A stretch of DNA of 64,000 nucleotides. Origin: Eupeodes corollae (lineage: Eukaryota; Arthropoda; Insecta; Diptera; Syrphidae). The notes under the pieces were generated by a model. That model was given only the letters and a program-made list of their open reading frames with translations, was not told where the DNA came from and did not search any database. The position numbers and the translations under genes are program-made. This document shows, one piece after another, positions 45,811-57,099 of the stretch. Each line of letters opens with the position of its first letter. Within the stretch, counting starts at the first letter, position 1. The stretch lies in contig NC_079147.1 in NCBI RefSeq assembly GCF_945859685.1, forward strand, positions 132,147,645 through 132,211,644, in the 5' to 3' direction.

Positions 45811-46633
45811 ATGTCTTGTTTATTAACACATTTTGGCGAAATTAACGAGCCATCCTCCAGAGCCTTTTGGGGTGGTTTTGATGAAGCAGACGATGAAGAA
45901 GTGCGAAAAAAGTATAAAAATCAATTTGTTTTAGTAGAAAGTCAGCATTCTTCAAAAAAGAACATGTTTTTCCAGATTAGAATGGGACTCTTCTTCGAAA
46001 GCTACACCAATTTCGGTTGATCTTATGGTCTTGTTTGAAGGTTTTAATATTACTGAATTTGGAGAACAGGTCCTTTTGAAAGATACACAAGAGTTATGTA
46101 GAATAAATGACAAGGGTATATCGCTTCATAAATTAAATGGTAAAAGCAAAATCATTGGATTGCTTGAGGAAAACCTTTCCAGTAGTTCAGAAGTAGCAAA
46201 CTTGCTGATGCCTTTTTGTAAATTAGCCAAAAATGTTGTCACAATAACTATACAACCGAAAGTTGAATACAAAAGCGAAAATATATCTGCATTTAAGGAT
46301 GAAATTACGTTTGTACTAGGTGTGAATTCTGGACTGAGGACTGTTAAAGAATTGGAAGCACCTAATTTCATTGTTGGTGCTGCAGCTGGAAGTAAGATTT
46401 GACTTAATTTCATTAGTTTCTGATATCTTAATTTATAGTATTTTTGTTTTTAAGTCTCTTCGTATAGGAACATTAAAGAGTTGCCTGTAAATTCCTATAT
46501 TGCCTACACTGATAAATCGGAATTGGACACATTGTCTGCTGCTCCAATATTAAAATTATTATCAGAAATTGGCATTGAGTGTGCGGATAGCTATAATCCA
46601 AAACAACGAGACCAATCCCATTTGTACATGTAG
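45811..46633 (+). CDS. Probable proteasome assembly chaperone 1 (PSMG1/PAC1)
   Basis: Three exons, 45811-45911, 45976-46391 and 46455-46633, give 231 residues. Introns are 64 and 63 bp (GTATAA...TTCCAG; GTAAGA...TTTAAG) and all phases agree. The start MSCLLTHFGEINEPSSRAFW has the short FGE.-.P-SRA motif with an acidic run (DEADDEE) like the PSMG1 N-terminus. The C-terminal third (LEAPNFIVGAAAGISSYRNI, KELPVNSYIAYTDKSELDTL, ending SHLYM) parallels PSMG1 'LEqPNiv.glaAavlsy.q...ipA..Y..ytd...lD'. Members pair with PSMG2 to assemble the 20S alpha ring in the cytosol. Homology is inferred from pattern, not from a search. The single-frame reading stops early, so the 64-bp intron is needed. Confidence 0.65.
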
Positions 46634-46699
46634 TTTTAGTAAATTTACAAAGTTGTTAAGGTTTAATAAATTTGGTTGAGAGTAGAAAGTTTTGTTTTA

Positions 46700-47800
46700 A
46701 TAATAAAAACTGCCTTCGAGAGTAATAGTGATAATACTAAGTCATAGAAATGCTTTAACGAGCGGTAAAAATTAAGAATGTTCCGAGTTCCATTTCTTTT
46801 TCGATGAATTGCTGTCAAAAAGATATACAAAGAGCTAAAACAAACTTTTTAGTTAGAAACTGGTTCAGCTTGCTGATGGGCCAACTCAGATTCCTGATGT
46901 TGAAGGCTCAAAGCATATCAGAACTTTAAGTCACATCTGCAAATTTCACATGCCAAGAAACTCCAGTTAAAATACAAGGAAATCGTTTACATTTTGGAAA
47001 ATTTACCTGATCACTATGGCATTGTAGATATACATTGAACAACCTTATAGAGGTAACCGATCAATTTTGTATCGTTTGGATCTCAAACCGAAGAAACATC
47101 AAAAACAAAACTTAATGCGCGTTGAAAATTTTAAAAGCATATTTGGGCTAATTTGAAACACTTGCATGATTTCTAAGTCAGACATTGTCAGGAATTTTAC
47201 AGTCTAAGGAATCAAATGAAGTTTTTTTGAAAAAAACTGATTTTGACTCCTGTCTTTTTTCCGATGACATGACGCCTCTAATTAACTTGATTTAGGACAA
47301 AAGGTTTCTTTGAGAATACAAAGGGATCTTTACGCCAACGATGCTTCATAATGGGGTCTGCATTATATTTCATAGGTATCGTCTGTTACATTAATTTCTA
47401 GTTATTTACACAGACGCATTTCTGCTTCTAAAAATTGTGCAATGCATGTTCATTTTGCTTTTAGTCTGTACAGTATTTCTATTTACAAAAAAAAACGTTA
47501 ACCTTCAAATTGCTAATAAAAATTCTCCGATCAGTAACCTCGATAAGGGTTAACATTTTGAAATGTGAAAAGAACAATGCTTTAAAACACATTTCCCTTT
47601 CGCCAACGAGACAACGTTTTTTCTCATGATCTTTTCTCTTCCTTCAAAAACCGAAAGAATGAATTAATTATTTTATGTGTACACGTAATTAATTTTCGCT
47701 TTTCATATTTGGTGGAAATTTTGTACCTGGAAACGTTTACTACCTACATATGAATTAAATCAAAAAAGGTAAACAAAAAGGCTTCAACATGATAAGGTCA
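46700..47800. other. Intergenic sequence, no gene recognised
   Basis: No exon with supported splice sites or known domain on either strand. Probably degraded repeats. Confidence 0.35.
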
Positions 47801-47809
47801 CATGCAAAA

Positions 47810-48420
47810 TTTTAGAAAAAACAGAAAAATTGTCCTTAAACATTTATTTATAACGAAGTTTAATAATCATGACAAATTTGGAACCAGTTATGACAAAATG
47901 ATTTGGTTATCCTTTTTTTCAAATTGTCTGCCACCTTCTTGCACATAACGAGTTAGCCATAACCAAACGTTTTCAATTATGTTTAAGTAAAGTGAATATG
48001 ATGTCCATGGCAAATTTTCCACGTTTTGTGATTGAATCCAACTTCGAACAACCCTGGAAGTGTGAGCATTGCCTGTCCGTTCAAATATGTTTTAAATTTT
48101 GGAAATGATAGTTCCATAAAACATTTATAGCTGATCCCCTTCATTTCTAAAGACAAAAGCTCGAAATCGATAATGCCAACGTAAGTTATAGCTCTCCACA
48201 AAGCTCGTCCTTTCTCAGATCCTATATAATTAAAAGTTGTAACCATCGAGACTGCTAAAGAAGAGAAGGCTAAACTATTTTTCATCCGAAAAGACAACGC
48301 ATTTCCATTCACTTCTCCAAGCAACACGCTTCCTTGCAAAAACCATCCGATGCTCCTTGTGTACTTAACTTACCTCAAAACTGTCTTTTTTTCTAGATTG
48401 TATCAGTTTTTTTGTTTTCT
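47810..48420 (-). mobile_element. Degenerate Tc1-like transposase
   Basis: Minus-strand frame 48339-47983: VLLGEVNGNALSFRMKNSL, then SMVTTFNYIGSEKGRALWRA, ITYVGIIDFELLSLEMKGIS and FPKFKTYLNG, matching a Tc1 catalytic core with 'g.vmvWGaIsyyG.idl..v...mns..Y...le..fPkf...'. Further pieces resemble IIENVW and EGGRQFEKK, typical of the C-terminal part. Frameshifted and without an intact DDE triad. Related to the copy at 13.8 kb. Confidence 0.65.
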
Positions 48421-48539
48421 TCTTCGAACCGTTGTTATGTAAGCTAATGCCCAAATCCAAATTTTATGAACTGATTTTGTTTTCTTGGTTTGCACTTCTG
48501 CGGAGTTCTAAAAACAACTGTAATCATCATTTAAATTAG

Positions 48540-50080
48540 TTTAGAATTCAATCGATGAAACTGTTATGGTAACCTAAGGCATGGTTCACATAGACACAAA
48601 GATTGTTGCAACCTGAGCAACCATTTAAAAGGTCCTTTGTATCTTCAAGTGTAAGGAAACTCTTTGAGAAGTAAAGCCTGCGGGTTTCTTGTAAGATTGG
48701 GCACACAGCTAGAAAATGATACACGTTTTCGGTTTTGCACAAACTACATATCGGGCGAATGTCATTTCTATGAGATCTATAATTTTATCAAAGCATTTCA
48801 GTCCTTGATTTAAAGATAACACTCATTTTATTAAGAGTTTTTCGGTTAAATAATTTCAAATAAAAAGTGTGTGGTTTAATTCTTTATTTATAAGCCTAGT
48901 TGTCGATGTTTGCGCTCTATTCAGACATTGCAAATACAAGGAATCATCTATTTTAGCCATACAGCTGTAGAATATAAGTCCTGCTTATTGGTATGGGCTC
49001 TATTATTGATCTATTTTAGCCATACAGCTGTAGAATATAAGTCCTGCTTATTGGTATGGGCTCTATTATTGAGGTGAGGTTTACGCTGTGTCTAAAAGCT
49101 AGATCATTCCATTCTTTGAAAGGCGATATTTGACATCTAAGTGCATATTTTAATATCTGTTTTTAAAGATGTGAGTCAGGCCTTTTCATAACTTTTTTTT
49201 ATGTAATCAGTATTTGATTTTAGAATTTTGTGGCATACCGGAATCAGTATGGATTGTATATGTAGGTGTTGAGTTATCCAGTTTAAAGATGCGCTTGAAA
49301 AATAAACGTTGATTTACTTCAACCTTTTCGAAGTTTTTATAGCCAAACACTTGATTTGTACTTGTTGCAGGAGAAATTTCTCCACATAAGGTTTATTGCC
49401 GTTTTGGATCCAGTGCATTTTTCTTTTACATGTGTGCGAAAATCAAGGTTACGAGTTATCAAGAAACCTAAGTATTTTAACTGATTTACTTTCTATTGGT
49501 TCACGTTCCAAAAACCATTTCCATTGGGAAGTTGTTCTTCCATGAGTATGTTATGCTCCTAATTCCGTTATTTGTCCTCACCGCCACCCCTGGCAATATG
49601 AGAGAAGTTACTGTTGGCATATGACTAGAGTAATTCGCAGTTTGAACCTCGAAGTTTACGATAATACTTAACCAGTTTCCTCTCGCGAAACAATAATCGA
49701 TTACTGAACTGCCTTGAACCGATACGAAAGTGAGTTCGACATTTTTGTCTGTTTTAGTTATTCCATTTGATATCATGAAATCAAAGTCATCAATAAATAC
49801 TAGAAATTGCCTCTTTTCGAACATTTTTTCGTTTTTCATTAGCTTTCATTAATAAAAAGTTGTAATTCTGTAAATTCACTTAACCAATTATTGCAATTAA
49901 GATAGGTGGGAATAATGTAATATGGTTCATGCCTATAGTTCAGTTCTATAACAGTTTTCATACCTATTGATGTAATTTTTACAAAATTTTTTAAATTACA
50001 TTTAGTTTCTATTAAAAAGCCACCGCTTGCTCTACCAAAAATACTTCTTCTAGTAGCTGAAAAAATAGATAAAAGCCGTA
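48540..50080 (-). mobile_element. Non-LTR retrotransposon with internal deletion (endonuclease and ORF2 C-terminus)
   Basis: On the minus strand, 50080-49500 encodes the end of a LINE endonuclease: RRSIFGRASGGFLIETK, FLVFIDDFDFMISNGITKTD, VQGSSVIDYCFARGNWLSII and NYSSHMPTVTSLIL (the SDH motif is SSH here). Then, after loss of most of the reverse transcriptase, 49340-48548 gives VFGYKNFEKVEVNQRLFFKR, IFKLDNSTPTYTIHTDSGMP and CKTENVYHFLAVCPILQETR, the ORF2 C-terminus with its Cys-rich motif. Internally deleted and inactive. Confidence 0.75.
48946..49071. repeat. 63-bp tandem duplication
   Basis: Two head-to-tail copies of a 63-bp unit that begins ATCTATTTTAGCCATACAGC (48946-49008 and 49009-49071) appear identical. 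It lies inside the LINE relic and must post-date its insertion. Confidence 0.9.
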
Positions 50081-50311
50081 TTTATATTACAGAATAAAGG
50101 ATTGGAGAGAAAAGTAAAAGTTCCGTTTAAAAGAAGACCGTTAAATATAAACATGAACACAAAATATAATACTTAAAATCGACGCAGAAGATTTTACAAA
50201 TAACAAATGCTCGCATGTCTCGCACAATTAGTATGCTTTTATTATGTACACAGCTTAAGACGCAAAAGTAAAATAAAATCAAAATATGTTTTAATGGCTT
50301 TAATATTTACT

Positions 50312-51752
50312 CTAAGCTTTTAGCTTTTCAACAACATGTTTGTACCCATTTTCAACAATTGTAAATTCTTGATGCAACTGTAAGATTCTATCCTCCATTG
50401 TTGGTATTGTAGCCCGCAACCATTGCGTATCTAGCTTTGCCTTTTCCATTCTTTTTATATCACTCAGTTGCTTATGGTAGCCCGCATTGAGCCGTTTCTT
50501 AACATCTAAGCGATATACTTTGTACTCTTCAACATCGTACACATTGGTGTAATATAAGCGCAAAATTTCATACACTTTACGGCACTGTTTTGGATTGATC
50601 TATTAGAAAAAACAACGAAAGACAAGTAGGTAATTTTTAAAAAGATTGTTTGCTATGAGGTTATTTAACTTACTTTGAGTTTCTCCCTTGCTTCCCTCAC
50701 CATATCCTTAGAGAAACCTTTTCTTACTAGATCCTTTTTGAAACTGTCTAATTCTAAGCACAATTGTGAGTCTACGAAATTTCTCAATCTTTGAAAGTCC
50801 TCCGAAGGATCTTCAACTGTGATATCAATAACACTTTTCTGCCCTTGGTAATACTTGTAGATGGTTTGAATGAAATTTGTGCCTATACGCAATTTTTGGA
50901 ACGGGGGAAGAACCAACATTTGACTTATTCTTGGGCGAATATTTTGAGGATATGCATAGTACTCGTAGACGGTTGTGTAGCCTGTGGCGGCATATTGATA
51001 AACGCCATCTTGGTTTTTATATTTTTCATAGCTTAAACGAAATTCAAGTGAACAACATAGGATGAACCTATAATTAAAACACGGTAATACAAATTACTTA
51101 CCATACAAAATAACTCCATTGAGGGTCATCAACATCGATATAGGAGGCAGCATCAACAAACCATAATACAAAAGTTTCCAGCCTTACGAAGAACTTCAAA
51201 AAAGAAGGTGTTTTGTAGTCACAATGATAGATCTCAAAGAAGCGCTCTTTTCCATTGCTGTCTACGCTTTTGTGTTCTGATAATTTTTCGCCGAAAGGTT
51301 GAAATTTATCTGCTTTATCCAAGGTTTTAAGAAACTCATCCAAATTGACAAAATAGCATCCCTCGGGGAGCTTTGATGCTATTGTGCTAGCAATGTCGTC
51401 TGCTTTAATGTCTCCATTTGAAATGTCTTCAACTTTCTTGTTGTATTTAATACCAATGTATATTTGCAAAGGTCCTGCTGTATACAAAATCTGAACTTTG
51501 AGATTCTCATAGCCAAAGATGCTTTCACTTTCGCCAAATATTTGATGCGCCATAAGAGGACAGAATTTGAGGGAATCATCGTCAACGTCTTCTTTGAAAC
51601 GTACTAAATTGAAAATTGATTAGTTTAAAAAATAAATTTAAAGGATTCTTGATTTAAATACTTAATTTGAATTCGATAACTTCCAAAGCATCGAGGACAA
51701 AATTTTGTAAGTTATGAATTTGAGTAGAATCCAATGGTTTGGTTTGAGCCAT
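50312..51752 (-). CDS. Hat1: Histone acetyltransferase type B catalytic subunit (Hat1)
   Basis: Acetylates newly made histone H4 before chromatin assembly. Four minus-strand exons: 51752-51662, 51603-51102, 51031-50674 and 50599-50312, all in phase; 412 residues, the usual family length. Start MAQTKPLDSTQIHNLQNFVL. The N-terminal domain has MAHQIFGESESIFGYENLKV and LPEGCYFVNLDEFLKTLDKA; then LETFVLWFVDAASYIDVDDP and QWSYFV. The GNAT core has YEYYAYPQNIRPRISQMLVL, the acetyl-CoA loop FQKLRIGTNFIQTIYKYY and the family Glu in DITVEDPSEDFQRLRNFV. The C-terminal domain reads CRKVYEILRLYYTNV. The loop has Arg where the first Gly of Q-x-x-G-x-G/A is expected; the rest is intact. It starts about 0.95 kb from the MITE at 52.7 kb. 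Confidence 0.95.
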
Positions 51753-51759
51753 TTGGTTG

Positions 51760-52680
51760 CAGGGTTTTTGGTTTTTAGAAAACTTGAAAACAAATTGTAT
51801 ATTTAGATTTAGCTTAAAGCGATACAAAAATTATTTTAACTGAAAAAACACAAATTGAAATTCCGACTGAAAATATACAACAACCGAGGAACAAGGGAAC
51901 ACAAGATTTTTGCGGCAAAAATAATTTATGAACAAATAAATTGACAGCTATTGTTTTTGTTGTGTTGGGCTCACTTATGCAATTTGAGCAAATTAAAGTC
52001 GACCACACACTTTGCACAAAAATCAATGTCAGGGTTCAAAAAATTAAACGAAAGAGAAAAATTAAGAATTTATAGAAATTATTTATTTTTGTTTTAGACT
52101 TTTAGTTGGGTTTTTATTTTACTTCGTTTCAACAAATTAAAAACTAGGCTTATTCTGAAAAACGTCAAGACAATTTTCGATAACAGATAAAACATATGTA
52201 TACGCTTTATTGAAAAATTTAAGGCGGAAAACACAACAACGGGTTAGTGAGTAGAAATAAGTCAGTAATAATTTATTATTGAATATAGATTTTCGGATTG
52301 TGAAAATTAGGAGACAGGTAGGTTTTGCTAAAATTAAATAAACAGTATGGATGAAGGACAGAAGGTTTTTATAATTCTTTATATAATAAAAACGTATTAA
52401 AAATCGATTAAAGGTGAACAAAACGTACAAAATGCAAACATTTTTGTTAGACTTGCAACATTGTGGCAACACTGATGCAGACGAAGAACCTATAATAAAG
52501 ATGAACATGTTTTTCTTAACTATAATCTTGACTTCTGCATAAAAGGAATTTAGTATAATGTAGAAGTGAATATCTTTTTTGGTCTTTTCTCTCTGGGCTT
52601 TACCAATAATCAAAATTAGAGCTCACTTAAATATTTAACTGGGTTTTAAATATTTTGCCATTCCAATAAACATTTTAAAG
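51760..52680. other. Upstream region of Hat1, no gene recognised
   Basis: Contains the Hat1 5' side. The 158-codon minus-strand frame at 52137-52613 is Phe/Ile/Lys/Asn-rich with no recognisable domain and looks like chance coding in AT-rich DNA. Confidence 0.4.
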
Positions 52681-52685
52681 TAGTT

Positions 52686-53077
52686 TTCACATGAGCGCGA
52701 CCAACGAACGACGAATGAATTACAAATGTGAATTTTTATACGTTTGAAGACATTATTTCCACACAAATTTTTAACAAAACGATAGCAATAAAGTTTCTAT
52801 TTGATTTATGAAACATACTTTTACTTTTCAATCTCATATATTAATAAATTTAAGAAAACAAATGTATTCGTCGCGAACAAAATTTAAGTTTATACGAACT
52901 GTCAAACTATATTCGCGTTCCACATTATCCACACTCCCAACGAATAAAATAATTGCGCGTACTTAACCTAAAATAATCATTCTTGTTCATTCATTCGCGA
53001 CGAATTAGAAACTCTCATGTGAAAGAAATGTCAAAATCGACGAATATTCGTTCATTCGTTGGTCGTGCTCATGTGAA
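52686..53077. mobile_element. MITE with TTCACATGAG terminal inverted repeats
   Basis: 392 bp. The left end TTCACATGAGCGCGACCAAC (52686 onward) and the inverse of the right end, TTCACATGAGCACGACCAAC (53077 backward), differ at one base in 20. The similarity continues with CGAACGACGAATGAA / CGAATGAACGAATA. No coding capacity. It resembles the MITE at 23.7-24.1 kb in its terminal CACATGAG, in size, and in internal GTTCG/CGAAC pieces. Confidence 0.85.
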
Positions 53078-53079
53078 TA

Positions 53080-53690
53080 ATGCTTAATAGTTAGGTTAAG
53101 GGCTAACGCCCAGTTAAATTTATTGTTGGGAAACTCAACTATAAACAGAGTGTTAAATTAAAATCCATGGTTTGCACTGTAGTTTTGACAGCACACGCAA
53201 CAAGTACTTTTGAGGTCACAAGAGTTGAGATTTGTTGTGATAGTTGTCTGCTGATTGTTCGTGGCAATCCTTAAAAAAAAGTAAGTCGAATAAAAGCTGT
53301 TTTAACATATAATTGTGATTATGTCTTTCAAGTTTATGCAGGAAAACAAAAATATTTACCTGTAGTGCCGATGAAACTCTGTATGGTCATAGTTTGAAAG
53401 TAATTCAATTTTATCTTTATATACTTTTTGCCTCCTTGCTTCGGCAACATTTTATGTTCGCAAATTTTACTAATGTCAATTCAATGCTGTATTTTTGACA
53501 GAGAATGTAGTAGATATTGTAATAGAAGGCTAATTAGTAAAAGACGTGTTTATTTTGGTTATAAGTATACACGCAAATTAACTCGCTGTTAAAATTTAAC
53601 TCAGCGATACCTAAATGTGAGTTTAGCGATTCATTATTGGTAAATCCTTCTATCTCACAAACCTTAATTTAATATGTAGCATCCCTTTTT
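53080..53690. other. Intergenic sequence
   Basis: No gene recognised. Segments such as GGGCTAACGCCCAGTTAAAT look repeat-like but no partner was found in the window. Confidence 0.3.
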
Positions 53691-54130
53691 ACTTGCGACA
53701 TGTAGGAACTATATGGTAAGTTTTGAATTCGTAGAAATTTCGAGCTCGATTTTAATGAAACATGACATTACGATGGTAGAGAAGTAGAAAACGCCGATTC
53801 CGTCCATCCGTCTGTGTCTGTCCTGGCCTCTAAGGCCCAAAGCATTGGATCGATTAATTTGAAAATAATGGTTTTAGGCCGATTGGCGTTAGGTGTTTTT
53901 TTTTTTATTTTATTGCAAATTTTGTTCGTACAAAATTGAAAATTCGAATTTTCTCAAAAAGGAATACATATGTAGATAGATTTTTTTTAATTGTTGGTAA
54001 TTTTTTTTCATTTGGCTTCTCTCAACATAAAGAATATTTTTGTATTGCTTCAGGAAGGTACCCGCCAAAGAACAGTTTTTAAGTTTTTTCTTATATTGTC
54101 TCAATAAATTTGATGATCGAAAATGACATT
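53690..54130 (-). repeat. Dispersed repeat family B, copy 2 (inverted)
   Basis: The reverse complement of this stretch matches 2600-2930: ACTTGCGACATGTAGGAACT, TAAGTTTTGAATTCGTAGAA, TTTTAATGAAACATGACATT and ACGATGGTAGAGAAGT mirror landmarks of copy 1. Diverged, no ORF. Confidence 0.55.
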
Positions 54131-54179
54131 GCTTTAATTTTTGAGATAGAAAAAAACAAGAAGGATTGATAAATCAGTG

Positions 54180-55577
54180 CTTAGTTTGTGAAGACGGGCG
54201 AGGATAAAATCGAAAATTTGTGTATTCAAACAAATAAAAAAAACAACTCCTTAACTAAAACCATTGAGTGTCTCTCATGGGTCAACGAGAGCACCTGAAG
54301 GCAGCCAAGGAACAACTTCTCAGCACTATCGAGAGGGAAGCTGCTGTGCTGCGGCACATATATGGGTTCGAGGTATCGACCGACTTCGCTTCCAGCTTCG
54401 GATACGAAGTGGACATCATGCTGCAGCGATTTGCGCCTGTTGAAGAATTTTCTACTTAAGATGACGTCATGGATCCAACCAACGAAGCTTCTCCTGAGGG
54501 TACTGAGACATGCACTACCCATGCTACTCAAAAGAGGAAGAAGCTGTCGCAAGAGGAAACAACAGCGTTTCAACAAATAACACCCAAAGGCCACGAACAA
54601 CATCAACAAAAACCATCCAACCCTCCCAAGAGGAAACTGCCTACCAAGCCCAAAGAGATGAGCTTGGAACCACGAGCATTGTTATCCAGTTCTGCCCCAG
54701 CCAACGATGCAGACTTCAATACCGTCACAGAACGCAAGCAACCTGCCCTTAAGTGCTATCACTTTAATGTCGCCTCCATGTACAAAGATTTTAAATTGAA
54801 GAAGGTTAAGTGTGGAGACGAGAATATTAACAAAACGGAGTCCATCATCCCAACTAAATCCAAGGCCCACTACGAAATAGTGAGGACTTACCTTCGGGAG
54901 AAGAAGGTCCAGAATATACTTATACCGCCAAAAAGGATAGGAAAAACATCCTGATTTTGAAAAAGCTCCACAACTTCTATCAGCCGTAGGAAATCATAAA
55001 GGAACTTAAAGCGCAAGTCTTCAAGACCACGAAAGCGTATCTGTTCCGCTCGAACAAGAGCAAAACGGCAAACTTCAATGCATTTGTCATTGAATTTGAC
55101 AAGAACCTTTTTAACGAATCTGTTAAATGGTAGAAACTACGCCCCAACGAACTCACCCAATGCCGAAAATGCCAGTCGTTTGAGCATGTAAAAACCAACT
55201 GCGAGATGGTCCCTCGCTGTGTCAAATGCAGTGAAACCCACGAAGAAGAGCAGTGCAAGAGAACGGACCCAAACGTTGAAAAGCCGTACTGCATCCTTTG
55301 CATGGAAGAAGGACACCCAGCAAACTACGAGGGATGTTCAGTCCGTAAGCGAATTCTTGCCGATAAGAGGGAAAAGGAACACAACAGGATCGCCACCAAA
55401 CAACAGGCAGCCACTAAAGCCTCAGCCAACGCCAACTTCGCTGCATCATCGGTAATAAGACCTGGTAAGTTATTTTCCGATATAATTAAAAACTATAGTT
55501 CTATTTCTAATACCAACATCAAGAAACGTTTCAACGTCATTAAACCAGGTCCCGATACGTTTAAGCAAATAAATTAA
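54180..55577 (+). mobile_element. Jockey-like retrotransposon: 5' UTR and ORF1 (Gag-like) with frameshifts
   Basis: An open frame from 54268 (MSLMGQREHLKAAKEQLLST) stops at 54457; 54469-54954 continues (MDPTNEASPEGTETCTTHAT ... CYHFNVASMYKDF). After further breaks, about 55140-55380 encodes CCHC zinc knuckles: CRKCQSFEHVKTNC, CVKCSETHEEEQC and CILCMEEGHPANYEGC. Three consecutive knuckles at the end of ORF1 are typical of Jockey-clade Gag-like RNA-binding proteins. The frame ends at 55577. The matching ORF2 piece lies beyond the inserted element at 55.6-57.1 kb. Several stops show it is dead. Confidence 0.8.
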
Positions 55578-55613
55578 ATAGTAGGAAAGAAATATCCTCT
55601 AAATAGTGAACTA

Positions 55614-57099
55614 CACTGAAAAAAAAGGTACGTAATATTGATGTAAAACTTCATTGTACCAATGTGTTTTACATTATTTTTCAGCCGATGTTGAAGAACA
55701 TTGGCCAATGTATTGCAGTACATAACTTAATGTAAGCTTACATTGAGTAATGTACAATACATTGAGGCAATGTAAAAATACTTTAAGCTGATTTTTGGAT
55801 CCCAATGCATATTATACATTAAGTTAATGTATGGTACATTGAAATAATGCAACAAGCACATTAAACCATAAAAAAGCTTTGCTGAAAGCTTCATAGGTTT
55901 TTCAATGAATTTATGTAAAGTGCATTGAACCAATGTGCAAAGTGATTGATTAAATGTATTTGGTACATAAAATAAAAAAAATAGTAATAATAAAAAAGAT
56001 TTAATTATGTACAGTACATTTATCCAGTGTACTAGGTATATTGATCTAATGTACTAGGTACATTGATCCAATGTATTAGGTACATTTATCCAGTGTACTA
56101 GGTACATCGATATAATGTACTAGGTTCATTGATCCAATGTACTAGGTAAATTGATCCAATGTACTAGCTACATTGATCCAATGTACTAGGTACATTTATC
56201 CAATGTACTAGGTACATTTATCCAATGTACTAGGTACATTTATCCAATGTACTAGGTATATTTATCCAATGTACTAGGTACATTTATCCAATGTACTAGG
56301 TACATTTATCCAATGTACTAGGTACATTTATCCGATGTACTAGGTACATTTATCCAATGTACTAGGTACATTGATCCAATGTACTAGGTACATTGATATT
56401 ATGTACTCGATACATTGATCCAGTGTACTAGGTACATTAAACCAATGTACTAGGTACATTTATCCAATGTACTAGGTACATTTATCCAATGTACTAGGTA
56501 CATTTATCCAATGTCCTAGGTACATTTATTCAATGTACTAGGTACATTTATCCAATGTACTATTTACATTTATCCAATGTCCTAGGTACATTTATCCAAT
56601 ATACTAGGTACATTTATCCAATGTACTGATACATTTATAAAGTGTATCTTTGCATTGAGACAATTTAAAAAAGTGAATTGGAACCATGTACCTATTACAT
56701 TGATTTTAATGTAAGCACAAGGTTCAATGTACTTAATACATTGGCACAGTGTCAATTGTACATTGCCACAATCTATCTTTGCATTGAGACGATTTAAAAA
56801 AAGTGCATTGGAACAATTTACCTATTACATTCATTTTAATGTTAATACATTGATTCAATGTATGATCTTTTGAAATCGTTACATTAACTACTGAAAAACT
56901 ACATTGAAACTCAAATTGCGTCGATTTCTTCAATTTTTAGTATGGGAGTCGATCAACGTACCTTATAACATTGAAACCGAATAATTTTGGTACATTGTTC
57001 CAATGTATAGTATATTGGCTGAATGTTTTTTACATTGTCCCAATGTAAAACAGCTCAATGTAAGGCATACATCGATATTATGCACCATTTTTTTTAGTG
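55614..57099. mobile_element. Terminal-inverted-repeat element with internal minisatellite
   Basis: 1,486 bp, bounded by CACTGAAAAAAAAGGTACGT at the left and the inverse of CACTAAAAAAAATGGTGCAT at the right, each continuing TAATATYGATGTA. Both ends are flanked by TA (55612-55613 and 57100-57101), suggesting a TA target duplication. No ORF of note. The interior is built almost wholly from TACATTG/CAATGTA motifs and includes the 22-bp array annotated separately. It lies inside the Jockey-like element, in place of the endonuclease and part of the reverse transcriptase. Confidence 0.75.
56010..56640. repeat. 22-bp minisatellite array (about 28 units)
   Basis: Tandem units of consensus TACATTTATCCAATGTACTA+GG, 22 bp, with scattered variants (TTGATCC, TATAATG, CAGTGTAC). 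Each unit contains the inverted pair GTACATT...AATGTAC (7-bp arms, 5-bp spacer), so the array can form many small hairpins. No unique spacers are present. Confidence 0.9.

Noticed and set aside
52137..52613. Minus-strand 158-codon frame upstream of Hat1
   Set aside because: Composition is that of AT-rich random sequence, no domain, and no supporting splice or promoter signal; may be chance.
56010..56640. Regularly repeated array that might be taken for a CRISPR
   Set aside because: Units are contiguous 22-bp minisatellite copies with no unique spacers, in an insect genome and inside a mobile element.
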